From Mesorhizobium sp. WSM3862 (GTDB taxonomy: Bacteria > Pseudomonadota > Alphaproteobacteria > Rhizobiales > Rhizobiaceae), in the NCBI RefSeq assembly GCF_002294985.1, contig NZ_NSGE01000003.1, forward strand, positions 62,001 to 126,000: DNA of 64,000 nt, given 5' to 3'. Shown here piece by piece: positions 46,328-55,567 of this stretch; within the stretch, counting starts at the first letter, position 1, and every line of letters begins with the position of its first letter. The notes under the pieces are model-generated. The model saw only the letters and a program-made list of their open reading frames with translations, was not told the DNA's origin and ran no database searches. Made by a program: the position numbers and the translations under genes.

Positions 46328-47244
46328 TTGGGAAACTCCAATCCCATCTCGCGATAGCGCTCGGGGTCATCGCCCCAGTTCTCGCGCACCTTGACGAACA
46401 GGAAAAGATGCACCTTCTGCTCGAGGATCTCGGCGATCTCGGCGCGCGCGGCCTGGCCGATGGCGCGGATCGTCTCGCCCTTGTGGCCAAGCACGATCTT
46501 CTTCTGGCTCTCGCGCTCGACATAGATGACCTGCTCGATGCGCACCGAGCCGTCCTTCTTCTCCTCCCACTTCTCGGTCTCGATATGCGAGGAATAGGGA
46601 AGCTCCTGATGGAGCCTCAGATAAAGCTTTTCGCGCGTGATCTCGGCCGCGAGCTGGCGCATCGGCAGATCGGAGATCTGGTCTTCCGGATAGTACCAGG
46701 GACCGGCTGGAAGGGTCTCGGCAAGATAATCGAGCAGGTCCTTGCAGCCGGAGCCGGTGAGCGCCGAGACCATGAAGGTGCGCTTGAACGGCACTCTTTC
46801 GTTCGCTGCCGCGGCCAAAGCAAGAAGCGTCTCCGGCTTGACCCGGTCGACCTTGTTGAGGACGAGCAGCATCGGCTGCTTGACGTCCTTCAGCCGGTCG
46901 AGGATGGCGTCGGCATCGCCTTTGATGCCGCGTTCGGCATCGATCAGCAGCACCACCACATCGGCATCCTTGGCGCCGCCCCAGGCGGTGGTGACCATGG
47001 CCGTGTCCAGCCGCCGCCTCGGCTTGAAGATGCCGGGCGTGTCGACGAAGACGATCTGCGCGTTGTGATGCGTGGCGATGCCGCGCACGATGGCTCGGGT
47101 GGTCTGCACCTTGTGGGTGACGATCGACACTTTCGCGCCGACCAGCTGGTTGACCAGCGTCGACTTGCCGGCATTGGGCGCGCCGATCAGGGCGACGAAG
47201 CCTGAGCGCGTAGGAGGCGTTTCGGAGGTTTCGGTGGCGGTCAT
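46324..47244 (-). CDS. era: GTPase Era
   Basis: 306 residues. G1 GAPNAGKST, G2/G3 region with VDTPG, G4 LNKVD and the C-terminal KH domain (IYVERESQKKIVLGHKGETI) are intact. Era binds the 3' end of 16S rRNA in 30S maturation. The start overlaps the rnc stop by 4 bp (ATGA), preserving the usual rnc-era coupling. Confidence 0.97.
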   Translation of the reverse strand: MTATETSETPPTRSGFVALIGAPNAGKSTLVNQLVGAKVSIVTHKVQTTRAIVRGIATHHNAQIVFVDTPGIFKPRRRLDTAMVTTAWGGAKDADVVVLLIDAERGIKGDADAILDRLKDVKQPMLLVLNKVDRVKPETLLALAAAANERVPFKRTFMVSALTGSGCKDLLDYLAETLPAGPWYYPEDQISDLPMRQLAAEITREKLYLRLHQELPYSSHIETEKWEEKKDGSVRIEQVIYVERESQKKIVLGHKGETIRAIGQAARAEIAEILEQKVHLFLFVKVRENWGDDPERYREMGLEFPN

Positions 47245-47957
47245 GCAGCGCTCCATACGCCTTCGCGCAGCAGCAACGCGGCCGCCGCCGCCTGCTCCGC
47301 TTCCCGCTTGGAACGGCCGCTGCCGATCGCCGGCGCGAAAGAGCCGACCTTGACGCTGACGGTGAACAGCGGGTCGTGGTCGGGCCCTTCGCGAGCATCC
47401 ACCCGGTAGGCCGGCACCGCGCCCGACGCCGCCTGGTGCGCCCACTCCTGCAACTCGGTCTTGGCATCGCGGCGGGCAGCACCGATCGCCTGCGAGCGCG
47501 GCTGCCAGTAGCGGTGGATAAACGCGCGGGCGGTCTCAAGGCCACCATCCAGGTAAAGCACGGCGATCAGCGACTCCAGCGCGTCGGCACGCAGATTGGT
47601 TCGCTTGCGGCCTTCGAGATTGCGCACGTCGGAGCCGGCGCGGATCAGCTCCGGCAGGCCGATCTCCTCGGCGATCTCGGAGAGCGCCTCGGCATTGACA
47701 AGCGCGTTGAGGCGGAGCGACAGCTCGCCCTCGGCGGCATCGGGAAAGGCAGCGAGCAGCATGTCGGCCACGACCAGGCCGAGAACGCGGTCGCCCAAAA
47801 ATTCGAAGCGTTCGTAGTCGACGCCGGCATGCGTCGAACGCGCGCTGGCATGGGTCAGCGCGCGCTGCAGACGCTGGCGGTCGGCGAAGGCGTGGCCGGT
47901 GCGCTCGACAAGCGCTTCGGCAAGGGCATCGGCGGTCAAACGCTTGGTCGCCGCCAT
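47241..47957 (-). CDS. rnc: Ribonuclease III
   Basis: 238 residues. The RNase III signature ERFEFLGDRVLGLVVADML is present with the second acidic site (ALESLIAVLYLDGG), followed by a double-stranded RNA-binding domain (TELQEWAHQAASGAVPAYRV, GRSKREAEQAAAAALL). It processes rRNA precursors and regulates mRNAs. Start at 47957 (MAATKRLT) is 4 bases after the lepB stop. Confidence 0.97.
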   Translation of the reverse strand: MAATKRLTADALAEALVERTGHAFADRQRLQRALTHASARSTHAGVDYERFEFLGDRVLGLVVADMLLAAFPDAAEGELSLRLNALVNAEALSEIAEEIGLPELIRAGSDVRNLEGRKRTNLRADALESLIAVLYLDGGLETARAFIHRYWQPRSQAIGAARRDAKTELQEWAHQAASGAVPAYRVDAREGPDHDPLFTVSVKVGSFAPAIGSGRSKREAEQAAAAALLLREGVWSAA

Positions 47958-47961
47958 GACC

Positions 47962-48711
47962 TTAGTGGACGAGATGGAACAGGCGGCCGGCACGCATCAG
48001 CGACGGCCACTTCCAGATTTCCAACGGGCTGGCGCCATCGGCGATCGAGAAGAAGATGACGTTGGCGCGGCCGACGAGGTTCTCGGCCGGCACGAAACCG
48101 ACGGTGAAGCGGCTGTCGGAGGAATTGTCGCGATTGTCGCCCATCATAAAATAGTGGCCGGGCGGCACGTCGAACTCGCGCGTGTTGTCGCCAATCGAAT
48201 TGGGCGTCAGATCGAGCGTGTCATAGGTGACGCCGTTGGGCAGCGTCTCGCGATAGACGTCGACGGGACGGTCGACCTCGGTGATGTCGGGATTGTCGAT
48301 CTGGCCGACCTTTTCGCGCGGCACGGCGGTGCCGTTGATGAAGAGCTGGCCGTCCTTGACCTGGATCTTGTCGCCGGGCAGGCCGACGACGCGCTTGATG
48401 TAGTCGACGGACGGATCCGGCGGGAACTTGAACACGACCACGTCGCCGCGCTTGGGCTCAGAGCCCCAGATGCGGCCGGAGAAAATATTGGGGCCGAAGG
48501 GCAGCGAGTAGCGCGAATAGCCATAGGCCCATTTGGTGACGAACAGATAGTCGCCTTCGAGCAGCGTCGGCCGCATCGAGCCGGAGGGGATGGAGAAGGG
48601 CTGGAACAGCAGCGTGCGGATGACAAGCGCGAGCAGCAGAGCCTGGATGATGACGGAAAAGGTTTCCCCAAGCCCGCCGGATTTCTTCTGCGATTTTTCA
48701 GCCACGCTCAT
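47962..48711 (-). CDS. lepB: Signal peptidase I
   Basis: 249 residues. An N-terminal membrane helix (VIIQALLLALVIRTLLF) precedes the catalytic Ser in IPSGSMRPTLLEGDY; the general base Lys is in DYIKRVVGLPGD and the GDNRDNSSDSR box is intact. It cleaves signal peptides on the periplasmic face of the inner membrane. Start at 48711 (MSVAEKSQKK) is taken by homology. Confidence 0.97.
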   Translation of the reverse strand: MSVAEKSQKKSGGLGETFSVIIQALLLALVIRTLLFQPFSIPSGSMRPTLLEGDYLFVTKWAYGYSRYSLPFGPNIFSGRIWGSEPKRGDVVVFKFPPDPSVDYIKRVVGLPGDKIQVKDGQLFINGTAVPREKVGQIDNPDITEVDRPVDVYRETLPNGVTYDTLDLTPNSIGDNTREFDVPPGHYFMMGDNRDNSSDSRFTVGFVPAENLVGRANVIFFSIADGASPLEIWKWPSLMRAGRLFHLVH

Positions 48712-48791
48712 GTCGTCCTCGATTGTGCGTTGGTTGGTATAGAGTCTCGGCGCGCGCTGGGCAACGTCATGCCGCCCGTGGTCAGATGGAA

Positions 48792-49205
48792 TCAATGTGG
48801 CGCTTGTTCGGCGGGCACTGCCTCGATGATCACAAAGGCTTGAGCAAGTGGAAAATCGTCGGTGATGGTGAGGTGGATCAGCGCATGGTGGCCCTTGGGC
48901 AGGATTTTTTCCAGCCTGGCGGCAGCGCCACCGGTGAGCGCCATGGTGGGCGCTCCGCTGGGCAGGTTGACCACGCCCATGTCGCGCCAGAAGACGCCCT
49001 CGGCCATGCCGGTGCCAAGCGCCTTGGCGCAGGCCTCCTTGGCGGCGAAGCGCTTGGCGTAGGAAGCGGCACGGGCCGCGCGCTTCTCCGACTTGGCCTG
49101 CTCGACCTCGGTGTAGATACGCTGGATAAAGCGCTGGCCGTGCCGTTCCAGGGACTTCTCGATACGTCTGATGTCGATCAGGTCGCTGCCGATGCCGATG
49201 ATCAT
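48792..49205 (-). CDS. acpS: Holo-[acyl-carrier-protein] synthase
   Basis: 137 residues. [20 protein letters not shown] carries the first metal-binding Asp; [15 protein letters not shown] has the catalytic Glu and Lys. It transfers 4'-phosphopantetheine from CoA to ACP. The start overlaps the DUF2062 stop by 4 bp and lepB follows after 80 bp. Confidence 0.95.
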   Translation of the reverse strand: MIIGIGSDLIDIRRIEKSLERHGQRFIQRIYTEVEQAKSEKRAARAASYAKRFAAKEACAKALGTGMAEGVFWRDMGVVNLPSGAPTMALTGGAAARLEKILPKGHHALIHLTITDDFPLAQAFVIIEAVPAEQAPH

Positions 49206-49786
49206 TCCGCGGGAACTTCCCGTCCGCCCTGCCGGGCCTTCCCGGCTCGCTCGGTCATTCGCCGCTGCCGTTGCGCGCGAAAAGCGGTCATGCCCCACCG
49301 CGTGACACCATAGAAGACGAGCCCGAAGACCAAGCCGAGGGGCACCGCGCCGAGAAGCATCGGCTCCAGGATCGGGTGCCACAGCTTGGCGAAGGAAAGC
49401 GTGTGCATCATTTCCCCGAGATGCTCCGGCGGCCCATGCCTGGGCAGATGTTCATGCAGGATGAGCTTGCCGGTCTCCCAGGACGCGCCCCAGAGCAGCG
49501 GGAAGGACAGCGGATTGCCGAAGAACACCGCACCGAGGGCTGCCGCCACCAGATTGCCGGCGATCACCCAGCAGAGCACGGCGGCGATGATGAAGTGGAA
49601 GCCTAGCGGGAAGAAGGAGGCGAAAACGCCTGCCGCGACTCCGGCGGCCACCGAATGGGGCGTCGCTTTCAGCCGCAGAATGCGCTTGGAGAAATACTGA
49701 ACGGAGCGCGAGAACGAGCGGCGCGGCCATAGGTAAGTACGCACCCGCTCCAGGAGGCCATCAGGCTCTCGGCGTCGAAAAAGCAC
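49202..49786 (-). CDS. DUF2062 membrane protein
   Basis: 194 residues from a GTG at 49786 (product [20 protein letters not shown]), with three or four membrane segments ([40 protein letters not shown], and one near the C-terminus). DUF2062 proteins lie next to acpS in many Rhizobiales; function is unknown. An in-frame ATG at 49843 is a less likely start. Confidence 0.82.
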   Translation of the reverse strand: MLFRRREPDGLLERVRTYLWPRRSFSRSVQYFSKRILRLKATPHSVAAGVAAGVFASFFPLGFHFIIAAVLCWVIAGNLVAAALGAVFFGNPLSFPLLWGASWETGKLILHEHLPRHGPPEHLGEMMHTLSFAKLWHPILEPMLLGAVPLGLVFGLVFYGVTRWGMTAFRAQRQRRMTERAGKARQGGREVPAE

Positions 49787-50063
49787 TCTGTTTCGGTTCC
49801 TGGTCCAACACACGCTTCCCTGCCAGCCGGGTCGCGCCAACATATCTTGCGCTTCACCGGCGCAGGAAGGCAACAAAACTTTGCTATAGCGGCGATTGCC
49901 AGACCACGGAACAGCGAAACGTCGCCGCGATGGTCTGCCGCAGGCTCTTACATGAGCGCCATTCTGGCGAAACTGAGGAAGACTGGGCAAAGCATGTTTG
50001 GCCATTCGTCCTTGCGCGACCGCGGCGCCGAGGTATCGGACGCGGTCAGCCTGGGCTTTTCAG

Positions 50064-50444
50064 CTAAGTTCGATATTCGCTGACCTCGACCAGATTGTCG
50101 TCGGGATCCCGGAAATAGACCGACATCATCCTGCCGCGAGCGCCGGTGCGCTCGACAGGTCCGACTTCGATCGCCACGCCGTTGGCTTCGAGGCTGGCGC
50201 GGATTTCGGCAAGAGGCACCGCAGCAATGAGGCAGAAATCGCCGGAGCCCGGCGTCGACGCCTTAGCCTTCGGCTCAAAGGTGCGAGCGACCTCGTGCAG
50301 ATTGATCTTCTGCGATCCGAACAGAAGCGCGGTCGGCCGGCTCGGCTCGTCCAGCCGCCCCATGCCCAGCACGCGCTGATAGAAGTCGCAAGTCGCTTCG
50401 ACAGACCGGACCGTCAGGACGAAATGATCGATGCCGGCTATCAT
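50064..50444 (-). CDS. VOC-family protein
   Basis: 126 residues, one VOC unit: MIAGIDHFVLTVRSVEATCD to YFRDPDDNLVEVSEY with metal-ligand His and Glu positions. KINLHEVARTFEPKA in the middle resembles the virulence-protein/fosfomycin-like glyoxalase branch, whose reactions are mostly unknown. It is inserted between pyrE and the DUF2062 gene. Confidence 0.88.
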   Translation of the reverse strand: MIAGIDHFVLTVRSVEATCDFYQRVLGMGRLDEPSRPTALLFGSQKINLHEVARTFEPKAKASTPGSGDFCLIAAVPLAEIRASLEANGVAIEVGPVERTGARGRMMSVYFRDPDDNLVEVSEYRT

Positions 50445-50518
50445 GGGGCCTCTGCGCGCTTCGCTGGCAAAGAGATTCAACCGGCACCCTCAGGTGCTTG
50501 TTTTCATTCATCGCCAGG

Positions 50519-51097
50519 TCAGATATTTCGGCTTCCCGGCTTAACGGCAGGGATGGCGGCAAGTTCCGGCGGCAGGCGGTCGGGCGGGTAGGCCGGCACC
50601 TCATATTCGGCGAGCGCAATCAGCGGCACGCCGACATCGGTCTTACCGGCCGAACGGTCGATGATGCAGGCGGCCGCCACCACCTCGGCGCCGAGCTGGC
50701 GCAGGCAGTCGATGGTCTCGCGTATCGAGAGACCCGTGGTGACGATGTCCTCGACAATGACGACGCGCGATCCGTTGGCGATCTCGAAGCGACGCAGCCG
50801 GAACTCGCCCCCTTCCCGCTCGACCCAGACCGCCGGCGTGCCGAGATGGCGCGAGGTCTCGTAAGCCGGGATCAGGCCGCCGATCGCCGGGCCGACGACA
50901 TAGTCGATCCTGCCCGTCACCGCCTCACGAATCTTTTCGGCCAGCGCTTTGCACAGGCGCTCGGTCTTGTCGGCATGCATGAAGACGCGCGCCTTCTGCA
51001 GGAAGATCGGGCTGCGCAGTCCGGACGTCAGGATGAAATGCCCTTCGAGAACCGCGCCAGCCTCGCGGAAAATACCCAGCACTTCATCGGTGTTCAT
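50519..51097 (-). CDS. pyrE: Orotate phosphoribosyltransferase
   Basis: 192 residues. The PRPP-binding motif [18 protein letters not shown] is intact, with the N-terminal [20 protein letters not shown] orotate-binding part. It makes orotidine monophosphate in pyrimidine synthesis. Start at 51097 (MNTDEV) fits homologues. The heptamer array separates it from rsh. Confidence 0.95.
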   Translation of the reverse strand: MNTDEVLGIFREAGAVLEGHFILTSGLRSPIFLQKARVFMHADKTERLCKALAEKIREAVTGRIDYVVGPAIGGLIPAYETSRHLGTPAVWVEREGGEFRLRRFEIANGSRVVIVEDIVTTGLSIRETIDCLRQLGAEVVAAACIIDRSAGKTDVGVPLIALAEYEVPAYPPDRLPPELAAIPAVKPGSRNI

Positions 51098-51157
51098 TGT
51101 TCGCTCCATGCTCTTTGCGAGTGGTGAGTAGTTATTAGTGAGTAGTGGGTCGAAGAG

Positions 51158-51268
51158 TGAATGGTGAATGGTGAATGGCAGTGAGAGCAACCTATTCACT
51201 ATTCACTATTCACTATTCACTATTCACTATTCACTATTCACTATTCACTATTCACTATTCACTATTCA
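51158..51268. repeat. Heptanucleotide tandem array with inverted companion
   Basis: Eleven perfect copies of CTATTCA run from 51192 to 51268. To the left, three TGAATGG units (51158-51178), near-complementary to CTATTCA, and further degenerate TGAGTAG-like units back to about 51121 form the opposite arm. The array can fold as a long hairpin. Its right end supplies the rsh stop codon (51266-51268). The number of units is likely to vary between strains. Confidence 0.9.
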
Positions 51269-53494
51269 CCCATTCACACGCCGTGCGTCGCTGACGCTCG
51301 AATTGTCCTTTAGCTGTGACAGCAGCCGGTTGAGGTGCTTCAGGTCCCAAACCTCGAGGTCGATCAGCATCTCGGTGAAATCGGGCGCGGTGCGCACCAT
51401 CGACAGCGTGTGGATGTTGGCATCGTTGGACGCGACGACCTGCGCGATGTCGGCGAGCGAGCCCGGCGCATTGATGGCTGTGACCGAGATGCGCGCCGGG
51501 AAGCGCTCCTTGGTCCGCTCGTCTATATCCCAGCGCACATCGATCCAGCGCTCGGGCTGGTCGTCGAAAGCCTGCAGGGCCGGCGACTGGATAGGATAGA
51601 TGGTGATGCCGGTTCCCGGCTGGATGATGCCGACGATGCGGTCGCCGGGCACCGCCCCTTCCGGCGCGAAGCGCACCGGCAGGTCGCCGCGCACGCCGCG
51701 GATGGGCACCGCACCGTCGCGCTGCTGGTCCTTGCCCTTGCGCGCGGCGCGGCCGGGCATCTGGAACAGCATGCCCGCGGCGTTGCGGATCTTGGACCAG
51801 CCTTCCTCGCGCTGCTTGGGCGCCGCGACCGTGACGCGCTCGTCCTTGTAGTCGGGGAAGACTGCTTTCATGACATCGGTCGAGGCAAGCTCGCCGCGGC
51901 CGACAGAGGCCAGCACGTCCTCTATATCCTTGCGCGCCAGGCGATGCAGAACCGGCTTCAGGCTTTCCTTGGTGAAGTTCTTGCCGGCGCGCTCGAAGGC
52001 GCGTTCGAGGATGCGGGCGCCGAGCCCGGAGTATTGCTTGCGGATGGCATTCTTGGTGGCGCGGCGGATGGCGGCGCGCGCCTTGCCGGTGACGACGACC
52101 GATTCCCAGGCTGCCGGCGGCACCTGTGCCTTGGAGCGGATGATCTCGACCTCGTCGCCGTTCTTCAACTCCGTCATCAGCGGCATGATGCGGCCGTTGA
52201 CCTTGGCGCCGACACAGGTGTCGCCGACATCGGTGTGGACGGCATAGGCGAAGTCGATGGGGGTGGCGCCGCGCGGCAGCGCGATCAGCATGCCTTTGGG
52301 CGTGAAGCAGAACACCTGGTCCTGGAACAGCTCGAGCTTGGTGTTTTCCAGGAAATCCTCGGGATTGTCGCCCTCGGCCAGTTGCTCGATGGTGCGGCGC
52401 AGCCAGGCATAGGCGTTGGTCTCCTTGGAGATCGCGTGCGCTGCGCCGTTCGGCTTGCCGCCGCTGTCCTTGTAGATCGAATGCGCGGCAACGCCGTATT
52501 CGGCGATCTTGTTCATCTCGCGGGTGCGGATCTGCAATTCGACGCGCTGGCGCGACGGGCCGACAATGGTGGTGTGGATCGAGCGGTAGTCGTTCTGCTT
52601 CGGCGTCGAGATGTAATCCTTGAAGCGCCCGGGCACCATCGACCAGGTGGTGTGGATGGCGCCAAGCGCGCGGTAGCAGTCCTCGACGGTGTCGACGACC
52701 ACACGGAAGCCGAAGATGTCGGAGAGCTGCTCGAAGGAGAGCGCCTTGGCCTCCATCTTGCGGAACACCGACCACGGCTTTTTCTGCCGGCTTTTGACGC
52801 CGGCTTTGATCGCGTGTTTTTCGAACAGGCCGGACAGCGCCTTCTCGATCTCGTCCAGCACCCCCTTGTTGCGCTCGAAGATCTCGGCGAGCCGCGCGGT
52901 GACGGCGCGATAGGCTTCCGGATTGATGTAGCGGAAGGCGATCTCCTCAAGTTCCTCGCGCATGCCTTGCATGCCCATGCGGCCGGCGAGCGGCGCATAG
53001 ATGTCCATCGTCTCCTCGGCGATGCGCAGGCGCTTGGACTCGGGCATATGGTCGAGCGTGCGCATGTTGTGCAGGCGATCGGCGAGCTTGACCAGCAGAA
53101 CGCGAATATCCTCGGAGATCGCCAGCAACAGCTTGCGCAGGTTCTCCGCCTGCTCGGCCTTCTTGGAAACGAGGTCGAGCTTCTTCAGCTTGGTCAATCC
53201 CTCGACCAGCTTGCCCATCTCGGGGCCGAACAATTCATCGATCTCGGCCCGGGTCGCGGTTGTGTCCTCGATCGTGTCGTGCAGCAGGGCAACAGCGATG
53301 GTCGCCTCGTCCATATGCATCTCGGTGAGGATGGCCGCCACTTCCAGCGGATGCGAGAAATAGGGATCGCCCGAGGCGCGCTTCTGGTGGCCATGCTTTT
53401 GCATGGCGTAGACATAGGCCTTGTTGAGCAGCGCCTCATTGACGTCAGGCTTGTAGCGCTGCACGCGCTCGACAAGCTCATACTGACGCATCAT
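51266..53494 (-). CDS. rsh: Bifunctional (p)ppGpp synthetase/hydrolase (Rsh)
   Basis: 742 residues. N-terminal HD hydrolase (His72-Asp73 in LLHDTIEDT), synthetase domain (SDIFGFRVVVDTVEDCYRAL, RFKDYISTPKQNDYRSIHTT), TGS domain (QVFCFTPKGMLIALPRGATP) and C-terminal ACT domain (AINAPGSLADIAQVVASNDA). Both activities look intact; it is the single stringent-response enzyme usual in rhizobia. rpoZ lies upstream at 126 bp. Its last codons lead directly into the heptamer array. Confidence 0.97.
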   Translation of the reverse strand: MMRQYELVERVQRYKPDVNEALLNKAYVYAMQKHGHQKRASGDPYFSHPLEVAAILTEMHMDEATIAVALLHDTIEDTTATRAEIDELFGPEMGKLVEGLTKLKKLDLVSKKAEQAENLRKLLLAISEDIRVLLVKLADRLHNMRTLDHMPESKRLRIAEETMDIYAPLAGRMGMQGMREELEEIAFRYINPEAYRAVTARLAEIFERNKGVLDEIEKALSGLFEKHAIKAGVKSRQKKPWSVFRKMEAKALSFEQLSDIFGFRVVVDTVEDCYRALGAIHTTWSMVPGRFKDYISTPKQNDYRSIHTTIVGPSRQRVELQIRTREMNKIAEYGVAAHSIYKDSGGKPNGAAHAISKETNAYAWLRRTIEQLAEGDNPEDFLENTKLELFQDQVFCFTPKGMLIALPRGATPIDFAYAVHTDVGDTCVGAKVNGRIMPLMTELKNGDEVEIIRSKAQVPPAAWESVVVTGKARAAIRRATKNAIRKQYSGLGARILERAFERAGKNFTKESLKPVLHRLARKDIEDVLASVGRGELASTDVMKAVFPDYKDERVTVAAPKQREEGWSKIRNAAGMLFQMPGRAARKGKDQQRDGAVPIRGVRGDLPVRFAPEGAVPGDRIVGIIQPGTGITIYPIQSPALQAFDDQPERWIDVRWDIDERTKERFPARISVTAINAPGSLADIAQVVASNDANIHTLSMVRTAPDFTEMLIDLEVWDLKHLNRLLSQLKDNSSVSDARRVNG

Positions 53495-53619
53495 GGGCGG
53501 GATCTCGCGGTGATGAAATGATTGATGCGCCGCACCGGCGTGCGACGCATCCCATAGATAGCCACGAAACTGACGATACGGAAGTCCCGGATGCTTGATC
53601 CAGGCCCGTGTCCAAGAGC

Positions 53620-54021
53620 TTAGTAGTCGTCGCTCTTTTCCGGCGGCACCAGACCCTCGATGCCGGCCAGCAGATCTTCCTCGCTCATGCGGTCGAAGGC
53701 GATGTTCTCTTCGGCATCGTCGGTGTCGGCAGCAGCGGTGGCAGCGCCGGTCTGGTCGGCGATGGCCTCGCCCTCGGCCTCCGGCTCGTCGACCTCGACA
53801 TGCTTCTGCAGCGAGTGGATCAGGTCTTCCTTGAGGTCGTCCGGCGACAGCGTCTCGTCGGCGATCTCGCGCAGCGCAATGACCGGATTCTTGTCATTGT
53901 CGCGAGGAACGGTGATCTGCGCGCCCTGGCTGATCTGGCGGGCACGGTGGCCGGCGAGCAGCACGAGCTCGAAACGGTTGTCGACCTTGTCGATGCAATC
54001 TTCAACGGTTACGCGGGCCAT
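53620..54021 (-). CDS. rpoZ: RNA polymerase omega subunit
   Basis: 133 residues. [20 protein letters not shown] and [11 protein letters not shown] followed by the [11 protein letters not shown] segment are diagnostic. It has the long acidic C-terminal tail of alphaproteobacterial omega subunits. Omega assists RNA polymerase assembly and can bind ppGpp, matching its position before rsh. Confidence 0.97.
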   Translation of the reverse strand: MARVTVEDCIDKVDNRFELVLLAGHRARQISQGAQITVPRDNDKNPVIALREIADETLSPDDLKEDLIHSLQKHVEVDEPEAEGEAIADQTGAATAAADTDDAEENIAFDRMSEEDLLAGIEGLVPPEKSDDY

Positions 54022-54317
54022 GGACTGCCCCTTTCATGCGTGGATTTGATGGAAAACTGGCGGGCTCCATAACAAGGACGCCGCCGAAATACAAGCTTTA
54101 TGGCGGACACCGCCGAAGCACGAGCCCTTGCCCGGCTCAATACCGGACCTCGCCATGCTTACCTAGTGCCGATCACAATTGCTTGCAATGCGCGCCCTGC
54201 CCTTGGATATCCATAAATCTGGCGTTATCTCGAAAGGGGCGGGAAGAGGGACCATTATCGGGCCTACCCGTCACGTCCTTTTAGACGACAGAAATTTTTG
54301 AAAAGGGATATTTTTCA
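54022..54317. other. Divergent intergenic region between rpoZ and the NYN gene
   Basis: 296 bp. Contains the dyad ATTGC-TT-GCAAT near 54178 and a CGTC-6 nt-GACG hairpin near 54275. The last 30 bases before the NYN start are very AT-rich. Promoters for rpoZ-rsh and for NYN must lie here; none is certain. Confidence 0.4.
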
Positions 54318-54899
54318 ATGTTCGATCCCCGTGAAAAGATCGCTCTTTTCATCGACGGCGCCAACCTCTACGCCACCTCGCGGGCGCTGGGCTTCGACAT
54401 CGACTACCGCAAGCTTCTGTCGAGCTTTCAGAAACGCGGCTACCTGCTCAGGGCCTATTACTACACCGCGCTGGTCGAGGATCAGGAATATTCCTCGATC
54501 CGGCCGCTGATCGACTGGCTGGACTATAACGGCTTCAAGGTGGTGACCAAGCCAGCCAAGGAGTTCACCGACTCGACCGGCCGGCGCAAGATCAAGGGCA
54601 ACATGGACATCGAGCTCACCGTCGATGCGCTGGAGCTTGCCGATGTCGTCGACCACTATGTCATCTTCTCCGGCGACGGCGACTTCCGCACGCTGGTCGA
54701 GGCGCTGCAGCGGCGTGGCCGCAAGGTGTCGATCATCTCGACCATGGCCTCGCAGCCGCCGATGATCTCCGACGACCTGCGCCGCCAGGCCGACCACTTC
54801 ATCGACCTCATGACGCTGAAGAATGAAGTCGGCCGCGATCCATCGGAACGGCCGGTCCGCCGGCCTGAGCCGGCTGAAGCCGACGAGGACGATTATTGA
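54318..54899 (+). CDS. NYN-domain (LabA/DUF88-like) protein
   Basis: 193 residues. PIN-like NYN core with acidic residues in IALFIDGANLYATSRALG, GNMDIELTVDAL and VIFSGDGDFRTLVEALQRRG. NYN proteins are predicted or proven RNases acting on RNA processing or degradation. The protein has an acidic/basic Pro-rich tail. Its stop codon overlaps the TTG start of the UDG gene, so the two are coupled. Confidence 0.9.
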   Translation: MFDPREKIALFIDGANLYATSRALGFDIDYRKLLSSFQKRGYLLRAYYYTALVEDQEYSSIRPLIDWLDYNGFKVVTKPAKEFTDSTGRRKIKGNMDIELTVDALELADVVDHYVIFSGDGDFRTLVEALQRRGRKVSIISTMASQPPMISDDLRRQADHFIDLMTLKNEVGRDPSERPVRRPEPAEADEDDY

Positions 54900-55567
54900 G
54901 CGCGGCAGCCTTGAGCGCCGCGCCCTCCCCCGAGCCTGACCGCGATTGTCCGCTTTGCCCGCGGCTGCACGACTTCATCGCCGTCTGGCGCCAGCGCGAG
55001 CCGGGCTGGTTCAATGCACCGGTGCCGACCTTCCTGCCGCCGGAGGGCGAGGACTCGGTCAGGCTCCTCATCGTCGGGCTGGCGCCCGGCCTGCGCGGCG
55101 CCAACCGCACCGGGCGTCCCTTCACCGGCGACTATGCCGGCGACCTGCTCTACGCAACGCTGATCGCTCAAGGGTTGGCGCGCGGGGAATTCAAGGCCAG
55201 GCCCGATGACGGGCTGGAGCTCGTCGGCACCGCGATCACCAATGCGGTGCGATGCGTGCCGCCGGAAAACAAGCCGGTCGGCGCCGAGATCGCCACCTGC
55301 CGGACCTTCCTCAAACCGACGATCGCGCGCTTTGCCAATCTGCGGGCCATCCTGACGCTGGGCTCGATCGCGCATCAATCGACGGTGCGGGCGCTGGGCG
55401 GGCGAGTCGCCACCCTTCCGTTCCGCCACGGCGGACGCCAGCAGGCCGGCGGCATCACGCTGTTCTCCAGCTATCACTGCTCGCGCTACAACACCAACAC
55501 CGGTGTCCTGACGGAAGCGATGTTCGTCGATGTCTTCAAGGAGATAGCGGCGTTCCTGAAGAGCTAG
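54896..55567 (+). CDS. Family 5 uracil-DNA glycosylase (UDGb-type)
   Basis: 223 residues. Motif 1 GLAPGLRGANRTGRPFTGDY and motif 2 SSYHCSRYN match the family 5 UDGb group, which removes uracil, hypoxanthine or other deaminated bases without the usual catalytic Asp/Asn. Four cysteines (CPLC near 18-21, Cys in VRCVPP and ATCRTF) form the 4Fe-4S cluster site. The start is TTG at 54896 overlapping the NYN stop (TTGA). The 3' end overlaps the GH25 gene by 32 bp on the opposite strand. Confidence 0.9.
   Translation: MSAAALSAAPSPEPDRDCPLCPRLHDFIAVWRQREPGWFNAPVPTFLPPEGEDSVRLLIVGLAPGLRGANRTGRPFTGDYAGDLLYATLIAQGLARGEFKARPDDGLELVGTAITNAVRCVPPENKPVGAEIATCRTFLKPTIARFANLRAILTLGSIAHQSTVRALGGRVATLPFRHGGRQQAGGITLFSSYHCSRYNTNTGVLTEAMFVDVFKEIAAFLKS

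Noticed and set aside
51192..51268. CRISPR-like repeat array
   Set aside because: Units are contiguous 7-mers with no spacers and no cas genes nearby.
51168..51599. Frame with repeated LFTIHYS through the heptamer array
   Set aside because: A consequence of a 7-bp repeat being open in all three frames on that strand; not a gene.
51335..53521. Plus-strand open frame of 728 codons opposite rsh
   Set aside because: It mirrors the rsh coding sequence; composition and lack of motifs show it to be an antisense artefact of high GC.
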